NCBI RefSeq assembly: GCF_003952425.1
Contig: NZ_CP034449.1
Location: 372,001-436,000, forward strand
DNA from: Mesorhizobium sp. M2A.F.Ca.ET.046.03.2.1
GTDB taxonomy: Bacteria > Pseudomonadota > Alphaproteobacteria > Rhizobiales > Rhizobiaceae
Length of the DNA: 64,000 nt
Direction of reading: 5' to 3'
Shown here: piece by piece, positions 40,724 to 49,746 of the stretch
Numbering within the stretch: the stretch's first letter is position 1
Layout: each line of letters begins with the position of its first letter
Notes under the pieces: generated by a model
Told to the model about the DNA's origin: nothing
What the model saw: only the letters and a program-made list of their open reading frames with translations
The model's database searches: none
Position numbers and translations under genes: made by a program

Positions 40724-40770
40724 CGCCGCGGGCCCGTCCGACCTCTCGACGCCCGCGGCGCTTTCTTTTT
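40724..40770 (+). terminator. Rho-independent terminator after the DUF5330 gene
   Basis: CGCCGCGGGC (40724-40733) pairs perfectly with GCCCGCGGCG (40751-40760) around a 17-base loop and is followed by CTTTCTTTTT. Confidence 0.8.
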
Positions 40771-40807
40771 CCGTGACGCGACGGTGCCGCGCCACTATAT
40801 GCGGGCC

Positions 40808-41236
40808 ATGACCACCCCGATCCAGACGATCCGCGACGACTTTTCCCTGCTCGACGAGTGGGAGGACCGCTATCGCTATGTGATCGAGCTCGGCGAGGGC
40901 CTGCCGCCTTTCCCCGAGAACGAACGCACGGCCGCGAACAAGGTGCCCGGCTGCGTCAGCCAGGTGTGGCTCACCACCGAGCAGGGAGCGGGCGCCGATC
41001 CGGTGATCAGCTTCCAGGGCGATTCGGACGCCCACATCGTGCGCGGCCTCGTCGCCATCATGCTGGCGCTGTTTTCGGGCCGGCGGGCAAGCGAGATCCA
41101 GAGCACGGACGCGGAGGCGACGCTAAAGGAGCTCGGGCTGGACGAGCATCTTTCGCCGCAGCGCGCCAACGGCCTGCGTTCGATGGTCAAGCGCATCAAG
41201 CGCGACGCGGAAGCGGCGCTGAAGCAGACGGCCTGA
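40808..41236 (+). CDS. sufE: SufE-like sulfur acceptor protein
   Basis: A 142-residue SufE-family protein that receives sulfur from cysteine desulfurase SufS and passes it to the SUF scaffold. The active-site cysteine lies in NKVPGCVSQVWL. Other family segments are DDFSLLDEWEDRYRYVIELGEGLPPF and GLVAIMLALFSGR. The ATG at 40808 starts the conserved helix; eight codons upstream are unsupported. It is away from any suf operon, as is common in alphaproteobacteria. Confidence 0.93.
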   Translation: MTTPIQTIRDDFSLLDEWEDRYRYVIELGEGLPPFPENERTAANKVPGCVSQVWLTTEQGAGADPVISFQGDSDAHIVRGLVAIMLALFSGRRASEIQSTDAEATLKELGLDEHLSPQRANGLRSMVKRIKRDAEAALKQTA

Positions 41237-41273
41237 TCCGGTCCATATCGCCTTCGCTATCCGGAAAAGCAAA

Positions 41274-41294
41274 ACGGCGCCGCAAGGGCGCCGT
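41274..41294. terminator. Bidirectional terminator between sufE and mucR
   Basis: ACGGCGCC and GGCGCCGT form a perfect 8-bp stem around a 5-base loop, with A4 before and weak T-rich sequence after. It sits between two convergent genes and can serve both. Confidence 0.75.
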
Positions 41295-41321
41295 CGAACT
41301 TTGCCTGAGGAACGAAGCCGA

Positions 41322-41747
41322 TCAGCGGCCCTTGCGCTTGCGGCCCAGACCCATCTTCTTGGCGAGCTGCGAGCGGGCAGCCGCGTAGTTGGGGGCCACC
41401 ATCGGATAGTTGGCGTCCAGCCCCCACTTCTCACGGTATTCCTCCGGCGTGAGATGGTAATGGGTCATCAGGTGACGCTTCAGCGATTTGAACTTCTTTC
41501 CGTCCTCCAGACAGACAATGTAGTCGTCGTGGACAGAGCGCTTGGGATTGACGGCCGGCTTCTGCTTCTCGGCCGATGGCTGCTCCGGCGAACCACCGAC
41601 ACGGCCCAACGCGGCATGGACGTCGGCGATTAGGTTCGGCAATTCCCCAACGGGCACCGGGTTGTTGCTGACATAGGCGGCGACGACATCGGCGGTCAGT
41701 TCGATCAGCGCATCACCGTTTTTCGAAGGTGTTTCGACGATTTCCAT
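41322..41747 (-). CDS. mucR: MucR/Ros-family zinc-finger regulator
   Basis: A 141-residue regulator with the prokaryotic C2H2-like zinc finger. The finger region reads [20 protein letters not shown] followed by [13 protein letters not shown]; the Cys and the two His after it are visible. In MucR proteins the first Cys is often the only one kept, and here the CLEDG form fits MucR/Ros. The N-terminal helix ([16 protein letters not shown]) is the oligomerisation region. MucR controls exopolysaccharide, motility and symbiosis genes in rhizobia by binding AT-rich DNA. Confidence 0.93.
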   Translation of the reverse strand: MEIVETPSKNGDALIELTADVVAAYVSNNPVPVGELPNLIADVHAALGRVGGSPEQPSAEKQKPAVNPKRSVHDDYIVCLEDGKKFKSLKRHLMTHYHLTPEEYREKWGLDANYPMVAPNYAAARSQLAKKMGLGRKRKGR

Positions 41748-42153
41748 AGTGCTCAGGCCCCAACGAGAGTTGTTTCTAAAATTGCGCCCTTTTTTCCGAG
41801 GTCGGGCATCGCGCGAATTTCATTCAGGAAAACCCTGCGATTCGCGTCGGTCATCTTAATGACGCCGCATCGCAAGTAAGTCAATTCGCATATTGACTTA
41901 TATTGGCCGATATTCATCAAATATTGCCGTTTCAGCTTCAAAAATTCGTGCGGCGTGTAACTTCGCGAGATTTTTCTGGCCAGACCAGCATGCCATGACG
42001 CTGCGTCACTGGCGTGTTAGACATCCGATCGCCGCACGACATGGCCCGCGATGCTTGACCAATGCTTGGATGCCTGTTGCGCCAGCACGATGAATCCTAT
42101 GGCGCAACGTAGCTGCCCTGCCGGCCGGCCCGACAAGGCGAGCCGACGGTCCG
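41748..42153. other. Long leader/regulatory region upstream of mucR
   Basis: This 406-bp space lies upstream of mucR (minus strand) and downstream of the SH3-like gene. The 41760-41970 part is AT-rich with several T-A steps, which fits known MucR autoregulation at AT-rich DNA. A 62-codon frame on the minus strand is present but has no family features or good start, so I do not call it. I see no other structure. Confidence 0.5.
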
Positions 42154-42522
42154 TCAATAAGGCGCGATATATTTGCCGTAGACCCAGCCGGTGACGAAAT
42201 GGCCATTCTGCGCCGGGTCGTGCCACACCTCGCACCAGCGATAGCGGATCGCCTGGCGCTGCTTCCATTGCGGCTGCCCGGCGATATCGAGCAGATTTAC
42301 GCCACCTGTGCAGCGGCCGGTCATCTGCAGCACGGTGCCGTTCGGATAGGCGGCCTGTTTTTGCGATGCGTTGGAGGGATACTTTCGCGCGTTGAGCGTG
42401 TCGCCGAACGGCACGCCCGCCACTTGCCAGGCGGCAAAGACGGTTGCATGAGACGGACTGGAAAAAGTCAGACCCGCCGCGAGGACGGCGACAGACATAG
42501 CGGTAGCAACACAGGATTTCAT
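42154..42522 (-). CDS. Secreted SH3-like domain protein
   Basis: A 122-residue exported protein. Signal peptide residues 1-26 (cleavage after SHA). The mature part is a bacterial SH3-like fold: LNARKYPSNASQKQAAYPNGTVLQMTGRC, then RYRWCEVWHDP and GWVYGKYIAPY. Two cysteines (GRC and WCEV) may pair. Such domains bind cell wall or metal. The ATG at 42522 has AGGGGAAAAG just upstream; an earlier frame start is not supported. Confidence 0.82.
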   Translation of the reverse strand: MKSCVATAMSVAVLAAGLTFSSPSHATVFAAWQVAGVPFGDTLNARKYPSNASQKQAAYPNGTVLQMTGRCTGGVNLLDIAGQPQWKQRQAIRYRWCEVWHDPAQNGHFVTGWVYGKYIAPY

Positions 42523-42631
42523 CTTTTCCCCTTCGACTTGGCTTCTGTCGACCATCTTGAGCCGTGCCCCTTGAACCGCCGCTGAGTGGCGTGTTCATTC
42601 GTCATTCAAGCAAATTCCGCAGCGAGACGTA

Positions 42632-44742
42632 ATGACCAGCACTTCCGCCCTGACTCCCGCCTTCCCGGCCGCCAGCCCGCCGACGCCTGAGAAACATCCT
42701 GTTTCCGACACGCATCACGGCATCACCCGCAGCGACGGCTATGCCTGGATGCGGGCCGACAACTGGCAGGCCGTGTTCCGGGATCCTTCCCTGCTTGACG
42801 GCCGGATCCGCGCCTATCTGGAGGCCGAGAACGCCTATCAGGCCGTTCTGATGGCCGGCACCGCGGATCTGCGCGGCAAGCTGTTTGCCGAGATGAAGGG
42901 ACGCATCAAGGAGGACGACTCAACGGTGCCGATGAAGGACGGCCCTATGCCTACGGCTCGTCCTTCCGGCAGGGCGGCGAGCAGCCGCGCTATTTCCGCA
43001 CCTCGCGCGATGGCGGCAGCGAGGAAATCCTGCTCGATGGCGACGCGGAGGCCGAGGGCAAGGCCTATTTCCGGCTCGGCGGCGTCGACCATTCCGCGGA
43101 CCACAAGAAGCTCATCTGGGCGTTCGACGACAAGGGCTCGGAATTCTTCACGCTACGCGTGCGCGATGTTGCCGGCGGCACCGACCTTGCCGACCAGATC
43201 CCGGATACGGGCGGCGGCGGGGTCTGGAATGCCGGCGATGACGGCTTCTTCTACACCCGCCTCGACGACAACCATCGCCCGTCGAAAGTATTCTTCCACA
43301 AGCTCGGCGACAAGCTGGAGAACGACCGCCTCATCTATGAGGAGACCGATCCGGGCTTCTTCATGGATGTCAGCGGCACGCGCGCCAATGACTGGATCCT
43401 GGTCGGCATCAACGACCATGAGACGTCCGAGTACCGGCTTCTGCCGGCCGATAATCCTTCAGCGGCGCCCCGGCTGGTGGCGGTGCGCGAGTCCGGGCTG
43501 CAATACGACCTGGAAGAAGGCGGCGACGTCTTCTTCATCCTGACCAACGCCGACGGCGCCAAGGATTTCAAGATCATGACCGCGCCGGTCGACAATCCGG
43601 TCCGCGCCAACTGGCAGGAACTGGTGCCGCACGAGCCCGGCCGGCTGATCCTCTCGGTGCTCGGTTTCAAGCATCACATGGTGAGACTCGAGCGCAAGGA
43701 CGGCCTGCCGCGCATCGTCGTGCGCGAGCGCGCCAGCGGCGAGGAGCATTTCATCTCCTTCGACGAGGAGGCTTTCTCGCTCGGCCTTTCCGGCTCCTAC
43801 GAGTACGACACCGAGACGATGCGCTTCACCTATTCGTCGATGACAACGCCGGTGCAGGTGTTCGACTACAATATGCGCAGCCGCGAGCGTGTGCTCCTGA
43901 AGACGCAGGAAGTGCCCTCCGGCCACGATCCGGAGCACTATGTCACGCGCCGGCTGATGGCGCCGGCCGCCGACGGCGAGTTGGTGCCGATTTCGCTGCT
44001 CTACCATCGCGACACGCCGCTGGACGGCTCGGCGCCGTGCCTGCTCTACGGCTACGGCTCCTATGGCATCACGGTGCCTTCGGCCTTCAACACCAACTGC
44101 CTGTCGCTGGTCGACCGCGGCTTCGTCTACGCCATCGCGCATGTGCGCGGCGGCAAGGACAAGGGCTATGGCTGGTACGAGGACGGCAAGCGGGCGAAGA
44201 AGATGAACACCTTTACCGATTTCATCGCCTGCGCCCGCCATCTCGTCGCCGAGCGTTACACACGGCACGACCGCATCGTCGCGCAAGGCGGCTCCGCGGG
44301 CGGCATGCTGATGGGCGCGATCGCCAACATGGCGCCGGAAAGCTTCGGCGGCATCGTCGCCGAGGTGCCGTTTGTCGACGTGCTCACCACCATGCTCGAC
44401 GCCAGCCTGCCGCTGACGCCGCCGGAATGGCCGGAATGGGGCAACCCGATCGCGTCCGCCGACGACTACAAGACGATCGCCGCCTATTCGCCCTATGACA
44501 ATGTCGCGGCGCTCGCCTACCCGCCGATCCTGGCGCTGGCAGGCCTCACCGATCCGCGTGTCACCTATTGGGAGCCGGCAAAATGGGTGGCGCGGCTGCG
44601 CGAACGCAAAGCAGGTGGCAACCCGGTCCTGTTCAAGATCAACATGGATTCCGGACACGCCGGCGCCTCGGGGCGTTTCTCCCGGCTGGAAGAGATCGCC
44701 TACATTTACGCCTATGCCCTGAAAGTGACCGGGAAGACCTGA
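42632..44742 (+). pseudogene. ptrB: Oligopeptidase B (S9A), one apparent frameshift
   Basis: Encodes a cytoplasmic serine oligopeptidase that cleaves after basic residues in short peptides. The frame from 42632 runs through MKGRIKEDDSTVPMKDG, then loses one base at 42944-42945; the next frame continues with YAYGSSFRQGGEQPRYFRTS and stays intact to 44742. Repaired length is about 703 residues, normal for the family. The beta-propeller is followed by the hydrolase domain with the nucleophile in GGSAGGMLMG, the catalytic His in DSGHAGASGR and Asp near GLTDPRVTYWEP. The gene is otherwise undamaged, so the missing base may be a sequence error; if real, only the first 104 codons are made. Confidence 0.88.
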
Positions 44743-44841
44743 TTTTCCACTCGCAATTGACAAGGGCGCGCGTTACGCAATGCTCTGCGTTTTTGGACGT
44801 GGCCCTTGGACCGCGCCGACTGCTCATTCACAAGGTTCGTC

Positions 44842-45231
44842 ATGCTGCTCGTCGACGTCTATCTCGACAAATCGCCCATCCAGGGCATCGGCGTCTTCGC
44901 CAAACACCGCATTGCAAAGGGCACGCTGATCTGGAAGCTCGACCCAAGGTTCGACCGGCGCATTCCCGTCGACACCTATGAGGGCGAGAGCGGGCCGGTA
45001 AAGTCATATCTCGACCGCTATTCCTATCCGGACCGGCGCGATCCAAACTACATCGTGTTCGAGGCGGACGACGCGCGTTACATGAACCACGCCGACGAGC
45101 CGAACTGCGACGTCTCCTCGCCCGAGGAAACCTACGCGCTGCGCGATATCGCGCCCGGCGAGGAACTGACCTGCGACTACAACCACTTTTTCGAAGACGG
45201 CTTCGATTTCCTGGGCGACCGCCACCCGTAA
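44842..45231 (+). CDS. SET-domain protein
   Basis: A compact 129-residue SET-domain protein, potentially a protein-lysine methyltransferase. It shows SPIQGIGVFAKHRIAKGTLIW at the start, the pseudoknot motif YMNHADEPNCDV (N-H-x-x-x-P-N) and the ELTCDYNHFF substrate-site motif. The length is near the minimum for a SET domain; pre- and post-SET cysteines are absent, as in many bacterial members. The ATG at 44842 is chosen because the domain begins immediately after it. Convergent with the diheme cytochrome gene. Confidence 0.85.
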   Translation: MLLVDVYLDKSPIQGIGVFAKHRIAKGTLIWKLDPRFDRRIPVDTYEGESGPVKSYLDRYSYPDRRDPNYIVFEADDARYMNHADEPNCDVSSPEETYALRDIAPGEELTCDYNHFFEDGFDFLGDRHP

Positions 45232-45239
45232 GATAAAGG

Positions 45240-46187
45240 TCAACTCGCCGGCTTGCGCGCCGGATAGCCGTTGGGGTGCGGCGGGATCGCCTTGAGATAG
45301 GCGGCGATTGCTGCGCGGTCATCGGCGGTCAGCTGCGCCATGTTCTTTTGCACCTCGACCATGGCGCCGCCGACGGAATCGAAATCGGGCGTGAAGCCGG
45401 TCTCGAGATAGTTGGCGATATCGGCTTCCGACCAGTCCTTGATGCTCTTCCCGTCGGGTGTGATGTTGGGCACGACGCCGGTGCCCTCGGCAGCCACGGC
45501 GCCGGCCAGCCATTCGCCCTTCTTGACGCCGCCGGCGAAATCGCGCGGCGTATGGCATTCGCCGCAATGGCCGGGACCCTCGACGAGGTAGCGGCCGGCC
45601 AGCACCTTGTCCGGCGTGCCGTCGCGCAGCGCGATCACCGGCTCGGGACTGAGATAGAGAAGCTTCCACAGGCCGATGCCGCGGCGGATGGTGAAGGGGA
45701 AGGAAAGCTTGTGGTCCGGCGCTTTGCCGGCGACCGCCGGCAGCGTCTTCATGAAAGCGTAGAGATCGGCGATGTCGGCCGGCTTTATGCGCGCGTAGGA
45801 GGCATAGGGAAAGGCCGGATAGAAATGCTCGCCCGAAGGCGAAACGCCTTTCAGCATGGCGTTGGCGAAGTCCTCCTCGCTCCAGCCGCCGATGCCGTCC
45901 TTCCGGTCCTGCGAGATGTTGGGCGGAACGAAGGTGCCGAACGGCGTCTTGAGCTCCAGCCCGCCGGCCAGCTGCAGCCGGGCGTCGCCCTGGGCGCCAG
46001 ACTTCGAATGGCAGGAGGTGCAGCCGCCCGCATAGAAGATGCGCTTGCCCCTGGCGGCGTCGCCGGGCCCGAGCTGCGCGATGGCCCCAGCGTCAAGCCT
46101 GACCGGCGCCGACAGGGCCCAGCCGGCGGCGGCCGCCGCTCCGCCAAGCACGATGGCGGCGCCGACGAGCTTCTTCAGCCAAGCCAT
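45240..46187 (-). CDS. Membrane-anchored diheme cytochrome c
   Basis: A 315-residue c-type cytochrome. One N-terminal membrane anchor (residues 7-28) and two heme sites, CTSCH and CGECH, each followed by its own cytochrome fold with axial Met candidates (ISQDRKDGIGGW, VPNITPDGKSIKDW). This resembles the cytochrome subunit of alcohol/aldehyde dehydrogenases and related electron-transfer modules; no dehydrogenase subunit is adjacent. It follows a cytochrome c'-like gene by 9 bp, likely one operon. Both depend on the Ccm system encoded earlier in the window. Confidence 0.9.
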   Translation of the reverse strand: MAWLKKLVGAAIVLGGAAAAAGWALSAPVRLDAGAIAQLGPGDAARGKRIFYAGGCTSCHSKSGAQGDARLQLAGGLELKTPFGTFVPPNISQDRKDGIGGWSEEDFANAMLKGVSPSGEHFYPAFPYASYARIKPADIADLYAFMKTLPAVAGKAPDHKLSFPFTIRRGIGLWKLLYLSPEPVIALRDGTPDKVLAGRYLVEGPGHCGECHTPRDFAGGVKKGEWLAGAVAAEGTGVVPNITPDGKSIKDWSEADIANYLETGFTPDFDSVGGAMVEVQKNMAQLTADDRAAIAAYLKAIPPHPNGYPARKPAS

Positions 46188-46196
46188 ATCAGGCGA

Positions 46197-46634
46197 TCAG
46201 CCCTTCTTGATCCTGTAGCTCTGATGGCAGGCGCCGCAATCGCCGCCCAGGGTGTTGAGCTGCGCCTTCAGACCATCGACATCGCCCGGCGGCGAGGCGA
46301 CCGCTTCCTTGGTGTTGGCCAGGAACTTGTCCTCGGCGGCCTTGAAGCCGGCCATGTCTTCCCAGATCTTCGGTGCTGCCGTGGTGTCGCCCTTGTCGGA
46401 GCCGGCCGGAAACAGTTTTTCGGCATCGAACTTTTCGGCATTGGCCTGCAGGGCCTTCAGCGTCGTCAGCACGGCGGCCGCGTCGAAATCCTCCTCGCCC
46501 TTGACCACCTTGGACAACTGGCCGGCGAGCTTGCCGCGCTCCTTCATCAGCGCCTGGCGCTCCTGGATCGGATCGGCAAAGGCGGCCGAACCGGCAAAGG
46601 CGAGCATAGAGATGGCAAGGACAAGCTTTCTCAT
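46197..46634 (-). CDS. Cytochrome c'-family protein
   Basis: A 145-residue periplasmic protein with signal peptide (residues 1-20, cleavage after AFA). It forms a four-helix bundle by family and has a single C-terminal heme site CGACH in LGGDCGACHQSYR, the position expected for cytochrome c'. The family binds NO or stores electrons; the exact role is not visible. It is the first gene of a two-cytochrome operon with the diheme protein. Confidence 0.9.
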   Translation of the reverse strand: MRKLVLAISMLAFAGSAAFADPIQERQALMKERGKLAGQLSKVVKGEEDFDAAAVLTTLKALQANAEKFDAEKLFPAGSDKGDTTAAPKIWEDMAGFKAAEDKFLANTKEAVASPPGDVDGLKAQLNTLGGDCGACHQSYRIKKG

Positions 46635-46714
46635 TCAATTGGCTCCGTGGTGAAAAAATTTCGCGACTGCGGCATTCACCGTTTCACGGCGAAATGCTCT
46701 ATCTCCTGGTTGGC

Positions 46715-46760
46715 ACAATTCCGGACGGAAAACTGTTCCACATCTCGTCTGGAAAAGCTC
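46715..46760. repeat. Degenerate GCAATTCC palindromic repeat
   Basis: Contains CACAATTCCGGACGGAAAAC followed by a second TCTGGAAAAGCTCCGGAC arm. It is a diverged copy of the repeat seen at 30226, 47693 and 49490, in the same orientation as the 30226 copy. Confidence 0.55.
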
Positions 46761-46851
46761 CGGACGTTAACGGACCCGACCATGGAAATATTCCCCCGGT
46801 GCCGTCACGATTTTGCCGCTCGCGATCAATCTGCTGTGTTGGCAGATAAAG

Positions 46852-46877
46852 AAAAGCCCCGGCATGCCGGGGCTTTT
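46852..46877. terminator. Strong hairpin terminator
   Basis: AAAAGCCCCGGCA and its exact complement TGCCGGGGCTTTT form a 26-base perfect palindrome with A and T tracts at both ends. The symmetry allows termination in both directions. Confidence 0.8.
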
Positions 46878-46950
46878 CAGTAAGATTGATCAGCCTTTAC
46901 AGCGCCGCGCGCCTTTCGGCGCGCAAAGGACGCTGTAACGCTTTGATTCT

Positions 46951-46998
46951 GCGCATGATCCTTTCCGAAAATCGATCACGATTTTCGGGGTCATGCGC
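46951..46998 (-). repeat. Structured repeat overlapping the sodB stop
   Basis: Bounded by GCGCATG and CATGCGC. In the sodB direction the core forms CCGAAAATCG / CGATTTTCGG around TGAT. The sodB stop codon and its last codon lie inside the repeat, so part of the element is translated. The sister copy after degP keeps the pairing with different bases. Confidence 0.65.
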
Positions 46999-47593
46999 GG
47001 GCCTTTTCGTACAGCTCCAGGACGTGGTCCCAGTTGATCAGGCTGTCGACGAAGGCTTCGAGATATTTCGGCCGGGCATTGCGGTAGTCGATGTAGTAGG
47101 AGTGCTCCCAGACGTCGACGCCGAGGATCGGCGAGCCGCCATGCACCAGCGGGTTCTCGCCGTTCGGCGTCTTGGAAATCTCGAGCTTGCCGTTCTTGAC
47201 CGAGACCCAGGCCCAGCCGGAGCCGAACTGGGTGGTGCCGGCGGCGATGAAATCCGCCTTGAACTTGTCATAGCCGCCGAGATCGCTGTCGAAGGCCTTC
47301 TGCAGCGCGCCGGGCAGCTTGTAGCCCCCGCCGCCCTTCTTCATCCACTTCCAGAAATGGATGTGATTGTAGTGCTGGGCGGCATTGTTGAAGAGCCCGG
47401 CATTCTTGCCGAAGGACTGCTTGACCACCTCTTCGACCGACAGGTCGCCAAGGCCGGCTTCAGCGGCCAGCTTGTTGCCGTTGTCGACATAGGCCTTGTG
47501 GTGCTTGTCGTGGTGATACTCCAGCGTCTCCTTCGACATATAGGGCTGAAGCGCCTCGTAGTCGTAAGGCAAGGCGGGCAACTCAAAAGCCAT
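46991..47593 (-). CDS. sodB: Iron/manganese superoxide dismutase
   Basis: A 200-residue SOD that dismutates superoxide in the cytoplasm. Metal ligands H27 (YHHDKHH), H77 (NHIHFWKW), D160 and H164 (DVWEHSYYIDY) are all present. GGGGYKLPGAL and the Q-x-G-SGWAW motif fit the iron-type/cambialistic rhizobial enzymes. The ATG at 47593 follows GAGGG and starts the conserved MAFELPALPYDYEALQPYMS. The frame is open much further upstream but that part is antisense to another region and has no SOD features. Confidence 0.95.
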   Translation of the reverse strand: MAFELPALPYDYEALQPYMSKETLEYHHDKHHKAYVDNGNKLAAEAGLGDLSVEEVVKQSFGKNAGLFNNAAQHYNHIHFWKWMKKGGGGYKLPGALQKAFDSDLGGYDKFKADFIAAGTTQFGSGWAWVSVKNGKLEISKTPNGENPLVHGGSPILGVDVWEHSYYIDYRNARPKYLEAFVDSLINWDHVLELYEKARA

Positions 47594-47692
47594 GGATGGT
47601 ACTCCCTCGAGGAAAAAATCCGGTGAAACTGCCGAACTTAGATAGGTCTGGAATGGGTTGGGGCAACTCCGGAATGAAGCGCCGAGCGACTT

Positions 47693-47748
47693 TAGAGCAA
47701 TTCGCCGAAAAGTGTGAAAGGGTTTTCCGTCCGGAATTACGCCAAACA
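47693..47748. repeat. GCAATTCC palindromic repeat upstream of sodB
   Basis: GAGCAATTCGCCGAAAAGTG, then GGGTTTTCCGTCCGGAATTA. Arms GCAATTC/GGAATTA and GAAAA/TTTTCC keep the hairpin shape of the family. It lies about 100 bp upstream of the sodB start. Confidence 0.65.
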
Positions 47749-47796
47749 GGAGAAAGGGTGGGTCGCCGTTCCGTGAAACACTGAAACTCCGGCGGC

Positions 47797-48675
47797 TCAG
47801 GCGGCAGACGTCGAATGCGCCCATTCCCAATAGAGCTCGCGCGCCTTCTTGGCCACGGGCCCGGGCTGCAGGTCGCGGCTCTCGATGCGGGTGACCGGCA
47901 CGACCTTGGAGTGGTTGCCGGTCGAGAAGATCTCGTCGGCGTCCAGAAAATCGCGAACCGACAGAGTCTTCTCGATGGTCCTGAAGCCGTAGTCGCCAAG
48001 CAGGTTGATGGTGCGCGAGCGGGTGATGCCCGACAGGAACGTGCCGTTTGGCGCCGGTGTCATCACATGGCCGTCCTTGACCAGGAAGATGTTGGAGGTG
48101 CCGGTCTCGGCGACATTGCCCAGCATGTCGAGCACGAGCGCGTTGTCGAAGCCGCGGTTCTTGGCTTCCAGGATGGCGCGGCCGTTGTTGGGATAGAGGC
48201 AGCCGGCCTTGGCATTGGTCGGCATGGTCTCGATGGTTGGGCGGCGGAACGGCGACACCGTGACCGAGAAACCGGAGGGCGGAATCATTGGCGCCTCGTA
48301 AAGGCAGAGGCAGAAGCGGGTCGACTCCGGATCGGCCGGCACGCCCATATAGCCGCCATGCTCGGCCCAATACATCGGCCTGATGTAGACCGCCGTCTTG
48401 CCGTCGAATTTCTTCAGGCCGTCCCAGGTCAGGCCGACGATCTCTTCCGTCGTCATCGACGGCTTCAGGCCGAGCGCCGTGGCGGAAGCGTTGACGCGGG
48501 CGGCGTGAAGCTCGAGGTCGGGCGCCACGCCTTCGAACCAGCGGCCGCCGTCGAAGACGCTGGTGCCGAGCCACATGGCGTGGCTGCGCGGTCCGAGAAT
48601 GGCAACGTTGCCCTCGTACCAGTCGCCGTCCACATAGGTGCATGTCGCGGTTTGCGCCGCCGTCGCCAGTGTCAT
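47797..48675 (-). CDS. Branched-chain-amino-acid aminotransferase-like (class IV)
   Basis: A 292-residue PLP fold-type IV transaminase, of the IlvE type: transfers amino groups between branched-chain amino acids and 2-oxoglutarate. Motifs: DGGRWFEGVAPDLELHAARV, RPMYWAEHGGYM, the PLP lysine in TNAKAGCLYPNNGRA, DNALVLDMLGNVAETGTSNIF and GITRSRTINLL. Members acting on D-amino acids or aminodeoxychorismate are related, so the substrate is not certain. The ATG at 48675 is chosen over a longer frame with no family match. Confidence 0.87.
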   Translation of the reverse strand: MTLATAAQTATCTYVDGDWYEGNVAILGPRSHAMWLGTSVFDGGRWFEGVAPDLELHAARVNASATALGLKPSMTTEEIVGLTWDGLKKFDGKTAVYIRPMYWAEHGGYMGVPADPESTRFCLCLYEAPMIPPSGFSVTVSPFRRPTIETMPTNAKAGCLYPNNGRAILEAKNRGFDNALVLDMLGNVAETGTSNIFLVKDGHVMTPAPNGTFLSGITRSRTINLLGDYGFRTIEKTLSVRDFLDADEIFSTGNHSKVVPVTRIESRDLQPGPVAKKARELYWEWAHSTSAA

Positions 48676-48825
48676 GTTTGCCGTCCAGATCGATGACTTC
48701 AGGCCGGCATAGGACGATGCTTTGACGGCCGTCGTCAACCGACATCGGGAAAAATCGTTGAGGCCAGAGGCACTTGACTGCAATCAATGCTTGCATGGCA
48801 GGCCTGCGCGCCGCAAAACTCAAGC

Positions 48826-49488
48826 ATGCATCATGCGGCCTATGTCTTCGACGCCTATGGCACGTTGTTCGACGTGCACGCCGCCGTGCGCCGCCATGCC
48901 GGCGAGATCGGGCCGGATGGCCAGTTGCTGTCGGACATCTGGCGCGCCAAGCAGCTCGAATATTCCTGGGTCAGGACGCTGATGGGCTCTTACGCCGACT
49001 TCTGGCAACTGACCGAGCAGGCACTCGACTTTGCGCTGCGCAAGGTGCCCTCGGCCGATCCGGCGCTGCGGACGAAGCTGCTCGAAGCCTATTGGCGGCT
49101 CGATTGCTATCCGGAGGTGCCGGCCGTGCTGAAGGCGCTCAAGGCGTCCGGCGCGAAGCTTGCAATCCTCTCCAATGGTTCGCCGGAAATGCTCGACGCC
49201 GCGGTCAAATCCGCCGCGCTCGACCAGATCCTCGACAACGTTTTTTCGGTCGACCAGGTCAAACGCTTCAAGACCGACCCGTCAGTCTACGACATGGTGG
49301 TCACCAGCTGGCGGCTTTATCCGGGCGCGGTGTCGTTCCAGTCGTCGAACCGCTGGGACATAGCGGGCGCGACGAAGTTCGGTTTCCGTACAGTCTGGAT
49401 CAACCGGACCAACCAGCCGGATGAATACCGCGACTTTCCGCCAGGGCTGATCCTGCCGTCGCTCGACGGCCTGCTGGCAGGTGTCTGA
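48826..49488 (+). CDS. L-2-haloacid dehalogenase-like hydrolase (type II)
   Basis: A 220-residue HAD-superfamily enzyme of the haloacid dehalogenase type II group. Catalytic nucleophile D9 in YVFDAYGTLFD, Arg in WRAKQLEYSW, Ser in LSNGSPEML, Lys in KRFKTDPSVYDM, and the Ser/Asn/Asp set in QSSNRWDIAGA are all in place, so dehalogenase-like hydrolysis of 2-haloacids is plausible. The ATG at 48826 starts the fold directly. Confidence 0.9.
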   Translation: MHHAAYVFDAYGTLFDVHAAVRRHAGEIGPDGQLLSDIWRAKQLEYSWVRTLMGSYADFWQLTEQALDFALRKVPSADPALRTKLLEAYWRLDCYPEVPAVLKALKASGAKLAILSNGSPEMLDAAVKSAALDQILDNVFSVDQVKRFKTDPSVYDMVVTSWRLYPGAVSFQSSNRWDIAGATKFGFRTVWINRTNQPDEYRDFPPGLILPSLDGLLAGV

Positions 49489-49489
49489 T

Positions 49490-49540
49490 GCAATTCCAGG
49501 AAAAGTGTGAAGCGGTTTTCCGTCCGGAGTTGCGTCAAAA
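49490..49540. repeat. GCAATTCC palindromic repeat after the dehalogenase gene
   Basis: The best preserved copy: GCAATTCCAGGAAAAGTGTG, then AGCGGTTTTCCGTCCGGAGT and TGCG. Arms pair as GCAATTCC/GGAGTTGC and GGAAAA/TTTTCC. Confidence 0.7.
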
Positions 49541-49746
49541 CAAAAGAAAGGGCGGTTCGGCGTTTCCGTGAAGTGGCGAACCGCCCTGACCCCGCTGTTG
49601 CTGCAGCGCAACAGCTGTGGCGTGGTCACAGCTTCGCCTTTTTCTGTCCACCCTCAGGCCAGAATTGGAACCGCCTATCGCCCCGACTGTTATGGATGGC
49701 GCCGGCGACGGACCCTCGCATTCATGCTTTCTTGCGAATTGAGACC

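Larger units (their letters stand above)
46635..46990. other. Repeat-filled gap upstream of the cytochrome operon
   Basis: The 356 bp between the cytochrome c' gene start and the end of sodB hold no gene. They contain a GCAATTCC-type repeat at about 46715-46760, a strong terminator at 46852-46877, a GC-rich palindrome around 46898-46935, and the structured repeat that overlaps the sodB stop. A cytochrome promoter probably lies in 46640-46710 but no clear boxes are seen. Confidence 0.6.

Noticed and set aside
41753..41941. 62-codon minus-strand frame upstream of mucR
   Set aside because: No clear start signal, no family features and an AT-rich base composition expected of a regulatory region.
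47594..48823. N-terminal extension of sodB of over 400 residues
   Set aside because: The extension overlaps the class IV aminotransferase gene in another frame and has no SOD similarity.
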